Source of the DNA: Marsupella aquatica
Taxonomy: Eukaryota > Marchantiophyta
Reading direction: 5' to 3'
Length of the DNA: 64,000 nt
Assembly: GCA_973895155.1 (NCBI GenBank)
Contig: OZ316899.1
Coordinates: forward strand, 9,300,001-9,364,000
Part shown: positions 11,290 through 22,434 of the stretch, in pieces
How positions within the stretch are numbered: position 1 is the first letter of the stretch
How the letters are laid out: each line of letters begins with the position of its first letter
Program-made: the position numbers and the translations under genes
The notes under the pieces: generated by a model
What the model saw: only the letters and a program-made list of their open reading frames with translations
What the model was told of the DNA's origin: nothing
Databases searched by the model: none

Positions 11290-11593
11290 GACCAATGGAA
11301 AGTACTCGGAAACACAGTGCCTTACAATTGTGGCAATATCCGATTCAATCTGCATCGGACCCCTCATGAAAGTTATCGGAGACATTTCTGATCCTCTCCG
11401 CATCGGAACACTTCCAATGCCAAAAATAATGGAAATAGGCACCTATGGCTTTTGTATCGGACAAGTAATATGCGATGTAAACATAATGGCAAATTGCGTA
11501 AGGTAAAATATCAGAACTGTGCGATGGTATTAGTATCGGAAGAGTGACAAGGCGCGATATTGGAGCATCGAAAAACGCTGAAAATGTACTAGT
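11290..11593 (+). repeat. CACTA copy 2 subterminal repeats and terminus
   Basis: ATCGG/CCGAT motifs recur about every 20-40 bp (for example GCATCGGACCC and GCATCGGAACAC). The last 14 bases match the other two CACTA termini in the window. These are the likely binding sites for element-encoded proteins. Confidence 0.75.
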
Positions 11594-12749
11594 GGAACTT
11601 CATTGCTTGCCACACGCTCACCTTATCTTGGTCAACTTCAATGCCACGCTTGGATCATGACGTCGGCCCTACCAGCTACTTTTGGTAGCTTCTTGCGTCT
11701 TCTGCCCACCAGCATCTCCTTCAATTGTTGCCTATACAATGGGTTATCTTTGAGTAGTTGTCCTACCATCGCCGTGACTGTACATTCAAAGATATCTTTC
11801 TTGATGTCATACAACTGATTGACTGCCGCTTGCGTAGTTGTTGGTAACTCTGATTTTGTTGTTGCAACTTGATTGGCTGGTTAATTCCATTGCCTTCAAC
11901 TCTTCTGCCCTGAGTAAATCCTTCTTGAGGTTTTCAGCCGCTTCCCTCTCTTCCAATTCCTCTAGTTGTTTCTTCACCTCTGTTCCCCTTTGGCTAAAAT
12001 AGCTTTGGATGATCCCGCGTATAGTCGCTATCTTGATCAGTTGGTATTGATAGGGGTACTGACACTGTGGCCTCCTTTACCTTCTTCTTTGATCTTTTCT
12101 TCTCCCTTTCTTCTCTTTGCTCTGGCTTGTTGTGGGAGCGAGTTGACACCTTGAAACAATCAGTTGTCGTGTCATCCATTTCTGAGGTACTCCATTGTGG
12201 CATCTCATCTACAAACTCCCACCCTGAACTGCTTTTGCCACAGTCATACCACTCTGTACTAACATAGTGCACCCCGGTTTCCCCGGGTGCTTTTGTCGCT
12301 ATAGATGGTACTGCTGTTGGCTGTACTTGTGTTTGGACAGGTAGTGGTGGCCTTGCCATGACCATCTGTGATCTTGGGGCCCATTGTGGCGCTCCATTGC
12401 CTTGCTTCTTTGGTTCAGGACAATTAGGTGAATAATGCTCTGGTTGCCCACAATTCCAACATGTGCCTTCCTCTCTTCTTGGGTAAATGAACGCTCCTCC
12501 CCCTTGGTTTCCTCCGGTGCCTTGGTGTGTTGGTGGAGCTGGCAAGTATGTGATAGCAGGTCGGCCAGCATAATTTCTTGGCCCTTGATTGACCTGGTAC
12601 ACATTGTCAGGTATCTCTGTGTTGTAGTAGTAGCCCACTTCTTCCCCATAGGCTTCCGCTTGCTTCTCCCCAACATAGTGTACTTTGACTGCAGCGTTTG
12701 CACATTCTTGAGGAATGTGACCAAAACCTCCACATTTAACACACCACAC
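11594..12749 (-). pseudogene. Ty3/gypsy gag C-terminus with two CCHC zinc knuckles, frameshifted
   Basis: The minus-strand frame 12749-11994 has two CX2CX4HX4C zinc knuckles: CVKCGGFGHIPQEC at its start and CWNCGQPEHYSPNC further on, followed by a proline-rich and then a charged tail. These would bind element RNA during packaging. The frame differs from the main gag ORF to the right, so a 1-base indel must lie near 12755-12790. Downstream (11990-11600) there are only short charged pieces. The last 40 bases before the CACTA junction read KRGIEVDQDKVSVW, which resembles the RT thumb (compare RKGIEIDKGKLAVW in the pol at 1-3072), suggesting an internal deletion joining gag-protease to RT. That last point is inference. 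Confidence 0.8.
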
Positions 12750-13789
12750 GTGTTCTCTGTTGATTGGAACCTTCCTTCTTTGTGGTTGAACCCTGCAAAG
12801 TGAACAGATAAAGCCTTCAACTGATTGGTGATCTGCTCCAAGGCTTTATTCTTCTCTGCTCTCTCGACTTCCTCTGTTTTCACCTTAGTAGTTACCACTG
12901 GTTTTGTCATTTGAAAGACCTTTGCCGCCTTCAGAATAGCCTTCTTTTGTTTAGCTTTCTTTGTCTTTGTATTTGAATCCTTCTTCTTGTTCTTCTTTTG
13001 GATATTTTTCTTGTCCTCCTCATCTGAATCTAAACTGGTTGAAGAATCAGAGTCTGAGTTTGAATCAAAATCAAAATCAGAATCATCATTTGACTCACTA
13101 TTGGAAGTGTCCCATGAACTTGATGACACATATTTCTTCTTCTTCTTGCAAATTTTTGAACTTGATAGATCCGCCTCACGGTAGGACTGTGCTGCCGTAA
13201 CTGCCTCCACTAGTGTTGTTGGGTGAGCTTGTCGCACAAACAGTCCCATTTTTTTTGGTAAAGAGGAAACAAACCATGATAGCAACATGCTATTGGCTGG
13301 TGCTGGTTCAATCTTTCTTGCTATCTTTTGAAATCTCTGCAAGAACCATCGTAGAGATTCTTTGGTTCTCATCCGGATCTGGCCAATGTTGATCAGTGCC
13401 TCCGTCTCCTCCCCTACCTTTGTAAACTCTTGTAGAAAGGCTATTTTGAATGTAGCCCAATCTTGACGTATTGCTGTTGGAACTCCATTGTACCATTGTC
13501 GAGCCTCCCCTCTTAGCACTCCTGCCAAGGTGGTAAGCTTGATTGCATCTTCTCCATTTGCTTGCACAGTACCTTCAAAATCTTCCAGCCACTCGTCTGG
13601 ATCTTCTTTGCCTTTTCCACAAAATGTTTTGTACTGAAACCTTGCACGTTGTGATGGTACCGCCATGTTTGGCGCTGATGTTGCTACACCGACTCTCCTT
13701 CTTGGCGATACTGATCTGAATAGTCTTGCCAACCCAAAGTCTTTAGCTTCACTTGCTGCTCGTGCCGTCTGACTTCTAGTTCGCGACAT
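12299..13789 (-). CDS. Ty3/gypsy gag (capsid) ORF
   Basis: The ORF starts at ATG 13789 and has an N-terminal basic segment (RTRSQTARA). It is followed by the retrotransposon gag core: about residues 50-200, with KEDPDEWLEDFEGTVQAN, ARQWYNG and SLRWFLQRFQKIAR. Then comes a Ser/Asp/Glu tract and a Lys-rich tract (KKDSNTKTKKAKQKK). It would form the virus-like particle shell. The zinc knuckles belonging to it are in another frame (12749-11994), so about the last 130 residues of this frame are out-of-frame translation. The start is about 1.06 kb downstream of the primer-binding site, giving a long leader. Confidence 0.85.
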   Translation of the reverse strand: MSRTRSQTARAASEAKDFGLARLFRSVSPRRRVGVATSAPNMAVPSQRARFQYKTFCGKGKEDPDEWLEDFEGTVQANGEDAIKLTTLAGVLRGEARQWYNGVPTAIRQDWATFKIAFLQEFTKVGEETEALINIGQIRMRTKESLRWFLQRFQKIARKIEPAPANSMLLSWFVSSLPKKMGLFVRQAHPTTLVEAVTAAQSYREADLSSSKICKKKKKYVSSSSWDTSNSESNDDSDFDFDSNSDSDSSTSLDSDEEDKKNIQKKNKKKDSNTKTKKAKQKKAILKAAKVFQMTKPVVTTKVKTEEVERAEKNKALEQITNQLKALSVHFAGFNHKEGRFQSTENTCGVLNVEVLVTFLKNVQTLQSKYTMLGRSKRKPMGKKWATTTTQRYLTMCTRSIKGQEIMLADLLSHTCQLHQHTKAPEETKGEERSFTQEERKAHVGIVGNQSIIHLIVLNQRSKAMERHNGPQDHRWSWQGHHYLSKHKYSQQQYHL

Positions 13790-14851
13790 GCCCTAGCTAG
13801 TAATCAGCCATCACTTCACTATTACTCTAATTACAACCTTCTTGGTTGACACAAATCAATCCACCCGGATGACCATACCACTACTCCATGTCGTCCATAA
13901 ATGAATTGTATCACAAACAATTGATTTCCACTCAACACAACTATTTCCAACCATGGATAAGCTACTACAATTTCTAAACTAGCTGAACCTCTATATCTCC
14001 AATCCATACATCTAAACCTCCAATCATCTTGCATGCTCCTTAGTTTCTACAGGCTAATAATGATTTACAATTGGGATCCTTAATGCAATAAGGTTTGGCC
14101 TACTTTGCACTATCTCATGCTAACAATGCCGGAAGTATCTTGCTATCAATAATTACAAACAGCTAAAGAGTTAGTTCTTAAATCAACACTACATATTCTT
14201 GTGCTGCTCCATCTTGTCACTAAAATACCCCGGTAGTTTGCAACTCATGATGACTTCAATTGACCAGCTAGTCTAAATTACAAATTTCTATCTTAAGTAC
14301 TGTTATTATTATTTTTACACAAAAATACAGATACATGTAATATTTTAGTTAATATATTAAGGGCTCCTTTGAAGCAATGATAGCATTGTATCCATCCTCT
14401 CCAAACTTTCCCACAAGCATTTCACGATGATCCACTTTTTTTCGTACCACAATCGAAAGGGTTAGGTTTGAACGCAATGCACGTATGACTGTGGGTGGTT
14501 GATTTAATTCCATTGTCTCCTTTTTAATTCAATTCCATTATTTGCATCCTACACCCACTCATTCTTAAGACATGCAACTAAAAATCTCTTTCCTTTGGTG
14601 TGAGAGATGAACTATAATATTACTTAAACACATATGCACATCAATCCTCTTGACCTTACTATCATACTTATCCTCTCTTACTAGTTTTCTTCTAGAGACT
14701 ACTAGGGTTCCATACTTCCACTATCACAAACTAAACACTTAGGTACTATATAATGAAACTCCATTTTACATACACAATATCACTAAACTCTGTTTTTTTT
14801 CTTTCTTCTGAAAATTATTTCCATGCAAGTACATGGCTCCACTAGTTCGAT

Positions 14852-14869
14852 TCCCTGGCAGCGGCGCCA
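14852..14869 (-). promoter_or_regulatory. Primer-binding site complementary to tRNA-Asp
   Basis: On the minus strand this reads TGGCGCCGCTGCCAGGGA, complementary to the 3' acceptor and T-stem of plant tRNA-Asp. Similarity to the tRNA continues a few bases further into the T-loop (GTTCGA at 14845-14850). It marks the junction of the 5' LTR (to the right) and the internal region of the minus-strand gypsy element. Confidence 0.8.
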
Positions 14870-14881
14870 AAAAACAGTAGG

Positions 14882-16351
14882 TGAGTTGACACTATGTGAG
14901 ACCTCTGCTTTGGGATTAACACATACTTAATTCATTTCACTCTCAAAACACAGTCCCTTATCGTTTCAGGTTCTCAGGAGGGATGTAATCTTGGAAAGTA
15001 GTACTCACAACACATCTATCTTTAGGGAAACTAAATCCTCACACACATACCACAGATTTTAGTCTTCCAAACAATTACAAGACTATTATTGGCTGCCATC
15101 ACATTAGTAATCTTATATCAAATCTAAACTTGCACTAGATGATTTTACTTCCGCTGCCAAAAGAGAAATCTATCAAGGGGAATAACCTCTATAATTGGTC
15201 ATCCTACACCAACCAATGTCAGAACTACCATGGGCTGTCACCACCATGGATTGTCATGTCAGGCTACCATCCAACAAGTCAACCTACACAAATTCTAATT
15301 GTCTAACAAAAAAATGGAAGCGCCACTTTGATTTGCTAGTGATCGATCAATTGGCTCTGCCAATACAATCATGTCAAGACTCACCATGGGAATCCTTGCC
15401 CATAATATACCCCAGTGCCTTCTTGATCAACCAAAACTCGATCACCAAAGTTTAGCTTCAAAACCTCAAACCAAGACAAAGTTTTCACTTGGTGTGCTGG
15501 TGCTTGGCCAAACAATTAACCACCAAGCATACAATCACATCATTTCTTGTCCAAATAATCTTGGTGATGTACTCCGACACTATTTGGTAAGCAAAACTCT
15601 ATCACCAAAGTACTCCTTATAAAAGATGTCACAAAAATGTCAAAAGAATATCGTCAAAAACATGTCATAAAACCGTCAAAAGAAAGTATCACACTTTCTT
15701 CATAAGTTAGAATAAGAGTGTCCAAGGAAGGAAGACACATAGATTTATATCAAGTAAACTTAGTACAAGCTTGGACTCCATCCAAGATCTTCAATACTAG
15801 AGTTTTCCATGAACACTAACTCTTAATTCCCAAGGTGCCACACACTCTAACTCCTCACTAATCCCCACTCCTCCTTCCTTGAGTCTCAACCAGTGGCGCC
15901 CCTCCAAGAAAGCAAGCAAGTGAGGAAGTGAGTCTCCACTCTCTCTTCTTTATATGGTTGGTGCCCTATGGCCTCCACTCAAATCCAATCAAAGTCACTC
16001 AATTGCCATAGTACATCTAAGGTCAAGAATCATTCTTAGTAAGTTTAGGCTAAGAATAATCCTTAAGTTAGCTAGTTGACCTCTAATTTATCTTTTTCTT
16101 TCAATGATGGTGCAACCTTAAAAAGGTCTAACTAGCTAGGCTGAGAATCATCTTCACGCTAGCTAATTGACTTCTAATCCATCCATTGGAATATTTCATC
16201 GTCTTTTTCCTTGGCTTAGTATTAGTTGGATTAGAAGTATCATCTTTGTTGAGATTCTTTTTTCACTATTTTTGTTGTAACTATGTAGCAAGTTTGGGCA
16301 TTCTCTATTGCTTTCATAACTTTTCTTGCAAGTTGTAGAATTTTCTATTTT
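14882..16351 (-). repeat. 5' LTR region of the minus-strand gypsy element
   Basis: The segment begins 12 bases beyond the primer-binding site at a TG that would be the LTR end. It has no coding sequence. A TATA box is visible on the minus strand near 15956 (CCATATAAAGAAGAG). The far boundary is not determined because no second LTR is present; a copia LTR begins at 16352. Confidence 0.5.
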
Positions 16352-16516
16352 TGTTTCACACAATGTGTTCATCAACATTCATCCTTCTTCTATTAATTAG
16401 GAGTGTAAATATATATGGGTTACATTGAGGGGCAGTTGGGTAACTGTCCTAACCTCTAAGGGTTATTTGGGGTGTAATGTAATGGTCACTTAGAGTGTAA
16501 TCTAAGTGTTATAACA
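16352..16516 (-). repeat. Copia-1 3' LTR (165 bp)
   Basis: Bounded by TG and CA, and clearly homologous to the two LTRs of copia-2 (54207-54366 and 59599-59759). On the plus strand it is followed by CTCCCCCTTGGTT, i.e. a minus-strand polypurine tract AACCAAGGGGGAG immediately before the LTR. No matching 5' LTR is found on the right side of this element. Confidence 0.9.
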
Positions 16517-16843
16517 CTCCCCCTTGGTTCTTTGATTTTGTCAGAAAAGAACCACTCTAATTAGATTCTAACTCTAAGTGCTAATATGATCCCTATAAGT
16601 AGTATGGTCTCCTTAAGACCTTCCTGCTTTCTTCCAAAGGAAAGAGTACCACTACTTTACATGTCATACGGTCATGTTGTAGGTAGTATAATGTAAATAC
16701 TAAGAGTATGTTAATTATGCATGTATTAACAAATTTTGCATAATGTATTTTTAGGGTAAGCAATCTGAGTAGTTTAAGGTGAGCAATATCGAGTGGAGTT
16801 TTCCGGAGTGTGTCATAGTTGCTCATTTTGAATGTGGGTTTTC

Positions 16844-18735
16844 TCATAAGATTTTAGCTGTGTGTTTGTAGGAAAGTGGATAGTCGCTGCATCCCGATAC
16901 CGTATGTGTGTTCGTGGTGAACTTAAGGTGGAAGCGGTTTAGTGAATAGGTCTGCGCGATTGTCTTTGCTGGCAATCCATCAAACTTGGATCTGGTCGCC
17001 ATGTTGTTTGTGTGTATAAAAAAAATTGGGGGCAATGTGCTTTAGCCGATCACCTTTGATAAAGCCACGTGTGATTTGATTGACACACGGTCGATTGTCT
17101 TCGTAGATGATCGTGGGTGCGCTAAGGAGTGGACGACTTGTATGTTTGTTTATGTGATCAATGAGCTGCCTGAGCCAGATACATTTGCAACTTGCTTCAT
17201 AGAGGGCAATTATTTCTACGTGATTGGAGGACATAGTCGTGAGTGTCTATTTGGAGCTCCGCCAGGATATAGCAGTGCTTCCTTGAAGAAATACATATCC
17301 TGTCTGCGATTTGGCATCATCCGGGTCAGAAAGATAACCAGCATTAGCAAATCCAATTAGTTCAGGAATGACATTGTTGGGGAAGAACAATCCCAAGTCG
17401 AGTGTTCCCGGTAGGTAACAAAAAAATTTCTTTATGCCATTCCAGTGTCTTATCGTTGGCTGTGAACTATGACGTGCAAGAAGGTTGACAGCAAATGAAA
17501 TGTCAGGGCGTGTCTGATTCGCTAAGTACATTAGCGCTCCAATTGCTGAGAGATAGGGCTATTCTGATCCAAGTATCTGCTCTGCTTCTGTGCGCTTCTT
17601 GAATGTGCCTTTGGCAGGGTCCAAAGATCTCACTTCCATTGGAGTGCTCACTGGGTGAGCTTTATCCATATTGAACTACTTTACTATCTTCCTTGCGTAG
17701 GTGGCTTGATCGATAAGGATTCCGCCCTGCACATAGTCAAATTGAAGTCCAAGACAACATTTGGGTTCTCCCAGATCCCGCATTTGAAATGTTGTTTTCA
17801 ATGTTGCCATTGTTTTTTTAACTATTGTAGGTGTACCAAAGATGTTAATATCGTCTACATAAATAGCAACGATTATGTAGTCCGTGTCATTTTGTTTAAG
17901 AAATAGACAGGGAGCAATGTCGTTATTGACAAAGTTCAGAGCTAACATCTTTGCCTTGAATCTTTTATACCAAATTTGGCCACTCTGTTTGAGTCCATAT
18001 AGGGATCGTAGTACTTGGACTGCCAGCTGTTTTGTCTGTATAGCAGATCGAGAGTTGCTTGGAAGTCAACTTCTCTCTTGGGGTGCATTCAGCACTTTTG
18101 ATTCATGAAGAACAGAAGGTTTGTTTTGATTTGCATTCTTTACGAGGCACTCTGTAGGAGTTTTCTTTGTTAGCCCTAATTGTAGATCAGGATTTATGTT
18201 ATTCTTGCTCTCCCCCTGAATTCAAAATGCCATTCTCTTAATTAACTCAGGAGGAGCTTTCATGTATATTGTAGTGTCTAACATGCCATAAAGATAGGCT
18301 GTTATTACATCTAATACATTCAGCATCAGCTTATGAGTAAGTGCAAACGCTATCATATATCGGTACGTTATCGAATCCATCACGGGTGAGTAAGTAAGGT
18401 CAAAGTCACGTCCTGGAATTTGAGTATAACCTTTAGCAACCAGTCGTGCTTTGTACCTAATTATCTCTCCTTGAACGTTTTTGTTCCTTGTGAAAATGAA
18501 TTTATATCCTATAAGTGATGTGTGTAAAGGGGCAGGGATGACTGGACCAAAGACTTCTCACTGAGTCCAATTCAGAATTGAGGGCTATCTGCCACTGAGG
18601 CCAATCTGGTCGCTGCTGTGCCTCTTGGACTGACAAGGGATCCGGGGTGTCATTTGTGATGTCTTGAGATATATTGAATGCAAATATATCGTCTACAATT
18701 GTATTCTTTCTATGCCATATTCTGCCAGTATGCAT
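16844..18735 (-). pseudogene. Copia-1 reverse transcriptase and RNase H, decayed
   Basis: On the minus strand, reverse transcriptase with the YVDD catalytic motif (AIYVDDINIFGTP) lies at 17948-17676. The connection segment (NQTRPDISFAVNLLARHSS) is at 17531-17247 and RNase H (EIIALYEASCKCIWLRQL, YEDNRPCV) at 17234-16980. Frames change between blocks and stops occur, so no full product can be made. The 18735-18502 stretch is the linker between integrase and RT. Between the RNase H end and the polypurine tract is the block CTCTTTCCTTTGGAAGAAAG, conserved in position in all copia-like elements of this window. Confidence 0.9.
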
Positions 18736-20556
18736 CTAATTTATGGATATTTCTTGATTTTCTTCTGGCTGAGTGTGAGAGAGGGTAGACGGTACTGGTG
18801 GAGGTTGCACATTCGTTGGGTTAGCTGGTAGTCTTCTCTGGCAAGGTTGGCTGTCCCTGGAGCCAAATGGTCGGCCTTGTTTTGCTCTCAAAGCAGCTTC
18901 TGTGGCCAGTTGGCTTGGTGCGAGTATTCTGGTTGGGGCATTGGCTGCTTCTGTACAAGAGCGGGTTACTTCAGCTGCATCATTAAAAGCGTCTGGGAGC
19001 TTTTCAAGCATCTGCTGGAGGTGTAGTATTTGTCTTACTTCTTCATCTGCTTGTCTGTTACGTGGATCAAGTCTCACTGGTAGAATAGTCTGCCATTGTA
19101 GGAGTTGTTTGCGGCTACTCTCTTCTGGTGTCCGTGTTAGTCTCGGAAATTCATCTTCAAAAAAATTACAATCAAGGAATCTTGCTTTAAACACATCTGT
19201 TGTTGATGGCTCCAGAAAACAAATAATGGAGGGTGAGTCGAAGCCAATGTAAATCCCTCGTTGTCGCTGAGGGCCCATCTTTGACCGTTTTGGGCCCAAG
19301 ATGGGTACAAGGACTAAACAACCAAAGGTCCGTAAGTGGGAAATATTTGGTGGTAAACCAAATGCCAGGTAATGTGGAGTATGTGTGTTAAAAGCAGAAG
19401 GTCTGTATCGGAGGAGTGCAGCTACATGTAGTATGGCGTGTCCCCATGCAGTGGAAGGGAGCCGTGTTTGCATAAGGAGTGGCCTAGCAATCATTTGTAA
19501 GTTGTTTGATGAGGGATTCTGCTATGCTATTTTGAAAATGAACATACGGTACTGAATATTGCGTCTCAATTCCGGCAGTGTCACAAAAGTCATCAAAAGT
19601 TCTCAATGTGAACTTCCTTGCATTATCAACCCTGAGTGTTCTGATTGGATGATCAGGAAACTGCATCTTCAACTTCAGGATATGTGATAAGATCCGAGGG
19701 AAAACCAAGTTCCGGGTTGAGAGCAGGGAAACCTATGACACTTTTTATGAAGCATCAATAATGGCCAGGAAGAACCGGAATGGACCAGATGGCGGGTCAA
19801 TCGGGCCACAGACATCACCGTGAATTTGTTCAAGAAATCTAGGGATGGAGTGGATTGTTTTCGAGGTGGCCGATCTCGTGATCAACTTTCCTTGTGAACA
19901 CCAAGACATTGACTCTTCAAGGATGAAGGACGTACGTACTCCCGATGGTATGCCTGTTGTATCCCAAATTATATTATGGTACATATTTGTACCTGGATGG
20001 CCTAAACGATTATGCCATCGCTCTATAAGGTTTAGTGGGACTATTTCTGCATGTAATGTGTGTATAGTGGTAATGTATAGACCGGGAGGGTGGACAGGCA
20101 ATATTTCACGGATTTTCATTTTGAGTGTAGATTTTTCAATGATGTGTAGGACTTCTCCCTCAGTTGTCTTGCTTGTGTGTATGTGGAAATTGTTAGCTCG
20201 TATATCTCGGAAACTGATCAAGTTTCTTGTGGCCTTGGGTGCATAGATTGTCGAGGCTATATTGATTATTGTGCCTCGAGGTAAACGAACAGATGCAGGA
20301 CCATTCCCTTCTTCAATATGGTTCTGGCCTGTGATCGTAGTTATAGCTCTTTTGGATGCAATAACTGTTTGAAAGAAGTGTCGGTTTCTTAGTATAGAGT
20401 GGGAGGTCCCACTGTCTACTACGCAATTAGAAGGATCTGGTTGGTCTTGGGACTGTGCATCAAGGTGAGCAACCTGTGTTTCGGGAAGGACTGCATCTTG
20501 TGTATAGTCATTTATATTCTCTTGGATCTCCATGAAATTTCCTTGTGCCTGTTTCC
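18736..20556 (-). pseudogene. Copia-1 protease and integrase
   Basis: The protease active site reads CVVDSGTSHS at about 20425-20395, the normal DSG form. The integrase zinc finger begins ERWHNRLGHPG. The core acidic residues are in IHGDVCGP, TLRVDNARKF and IAESLIKQL. The C-terminal part (18736-19494) has the copia-typical LAFGLPPNISHLRTFGC and GIYIGFDSPS. Frames are split at about 19745 and 19490. Together with the RT block this is the Ty1/copia order PR-IN-RT-RH, read right to left. The N-terminal join to gag at about 20556 is abnormal (see next entry). Confidence 0.9.
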
Positions 20557-20930
20557 TTGCGTTTGGGCACTCTCTAGCAAAATGTCAAGGTTGACCACAG
20601 TTATAGCATGCCGCAAATCTATGTACATTTGGCCTAGGAGCAACAGATGGATTCTGAATGATTTGTGGATACATCTCACCCGGGTTATTTCTTAATCCCG
20701 CCCAGAGGGATGCCGGGCGGTTGGCCAGATCCCGTGCTCCTGTCTGGCTGATGCCAAAAATGCTATCAGCCACATCCCCTAGGAAGTATTCTACTTCTCC
20801 TTGATTCTGCCTGGTCTCGGTAACTTGCCGGACATGACTAGAGTTTAGTTTAGGACATGCATCTTTATGGTGTCCGGTTTTGTAACATAAAGCACACCAT
20901 ACAGAACTGTCCTCAACTGTGCCCTTCTTC
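20556..20930 (-). pseudogene. Gypsy-type gag tail fused in front of copia-1 protease
   Basis: Reading right to left, the first CCHC knuckle is CALCYKTGHHKDAC (about 20905-20860) and the second CYNCGQP*HFAREC (about 20608-20566). The second contains an in-frame TGA at 20587-20585. The spacing of the two knuckles and the Val-Trp before the first resemble the gypsy gag at 12 kb, not the single-knuckle copia-2 gag. Homology with copia-2 begins abruptly at GGCACAAGGAAATTT (Ala-Gln-Gly-Asn-Phe) and continues through protease. Upstream of the breakpoint the two elements are unrelated. So this is a chimeric gag-pol. Confidence 0.75.
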
Positions 20931-21126
20931 TTTGGCTTAGCCTCTGCTATGATAGCCTGTAGTTGGTCAGTAAGAGCTACAAGGTTATCAGGGGTTGTTA
21001 GCTTCTATCTTGACTTTCAACTTTCCCCTCCTCTTGACTTTCCTTTTCCTAAATTTTTGTTCCCTCAAAGCTAGAAGATGAATCACTCTTGCTACTCTCA
21101 CTATCCAAGATTGAGTGGTCACTTCT

Positions 21127-21555
21127 TCAAAGCTTTTTCTCCCTTTTCTGAGGAGAGAGAGCCTCCTCACCATCTGCCCTAGCCCTCTTCGCCTCCTTTC
21201 TCTTCTTCCTTGCCTCTTTCTCTGCTGCGAAGGCTGTTGCCTGCTTTGCCTCACCTTCTGAGGCATCAAGCAAAACCTGAAGCAACGGGACTACTCTTGC
21301 TGCATCCTCCACTGAAAGCCCTGCCTTTGCTACAAAAAACTCCCTCATTGTCTCCTCATATGGTCGGGATGGCCCAACCCCGTCTCCCCCATCACCCAAT
21401 CCTCCTTCCCTCACCATCTCTCCTCCTCCCCGAGCTCCTCCCCTCTCGGCCTTAGAAATTTTTCTCAAATGACTGATGTGCAAAGGAAGCCCCGTAGTGT
21501 GCGCCTTTGCAAGCGCATCGGGATTTACGGATTTCAAATTTTGAATCAAGTCCAA
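21127..21555 (-). other. Hypothetical ORF, charged C-terminus
   Basis: A 142-codon minus-strand ORF. The first about 30 codons overlap sequence with CACTA-like subterminal motifs. The remainder is Gly-rich, then Ala/Glu/Lys/Arg-rich with repeated KKRKEAKRARA. It ends close to the gypsy-type gag remnant and in the same orientation, so it may be the decayed N-terminal or central part of that gag. No capsid motif is recognisable. Confidence 0.3.
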
Positions 21556-22434
21556 TTGTTTCTGCTTTGGAACATTTGTAGCATATAGTATTGAATGTCA
21601 AATTGGACCTTCCGATGCGGGTTGCATTGGACCCCTCCTCCGCCTCGTTATTCCTCGCTTTTACCAAAGTGTGATACGTTGGTAACGGTATTGGACTGCT
21701 CATGTAATGTTATAGGATAGGGGTTATGTACAGGTTTTGCAATTTGGGATATGAATTGACTCATATGTGGGAAGGACCGGCTGTATTAACATTTAATCAT
21801 CATGTATGTTTGAATTGGGTTTTATAGGGCCATACATGTAGACACATACCGCAGGGGGTTGGCGACGGTGTCGTGGATGTGATATACTGACCTTCTTGCA
21901 ATTTTGGGGTTTGTACCTGAATCCAGGTTTTTTTGTGATATACTTTGGTTATCCATGTTCAATTTGCTAATATTTGATTTTGGGTTTGATGTGCAGTTCC
22001 TTGGTTTTGAAGGGGTGGTTAGGTTTTTGTAGGGTGTTAGCTAGGTAGGTTATTTTGAAATGCACTATGCATAGTGTGAGACCGCACATCCAAAAGGTAT
22101 GATGCCCCATCCATTTATTCCTTGATCCGTTAGGCTATTTCAGGTTTGGCATGCAAGTTTTTATCATATGTGCTTGAGCTTGTTTTTGGCAATTCTAGAT
22201 CATGCATGCTCATTATGAAAATGTCCACCTTGCATAGATTTTGGATATCCCCACACTTTGTGTATAGAGAATACGGCCTAGTAGGCACAGCAAAGCGCGG
22301 GTATCATTAAAGTATAGCAAGTGTTGTATATATGTCTCTCATTCAATTGTTTCTCTAGACATAAATATTTGTCTTGCTGGATTTTTCTTTCATCCAACAT
22401 ACTGTCATGGTTGTATAATATATATGCAGATGTC

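Larger units (their letters stand above)
8593..11593 (+). mobile_element. CACTA (En/Spm) transposon copy 2, 5'-truncated
   Basis: This segment carries a decayed TNP2 transposase gene, then a subterminal ATCGG/CCGAT array (about 11280-11580), and ends with AAAATGTACTAGTG at 11580-11593. Its 5' half is missing: the left end abuts the terminus of CACTA copy 1. It sits against a minus-strand gypsy gag region on the right, which it may have interrupted. Confidence 0.8.
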
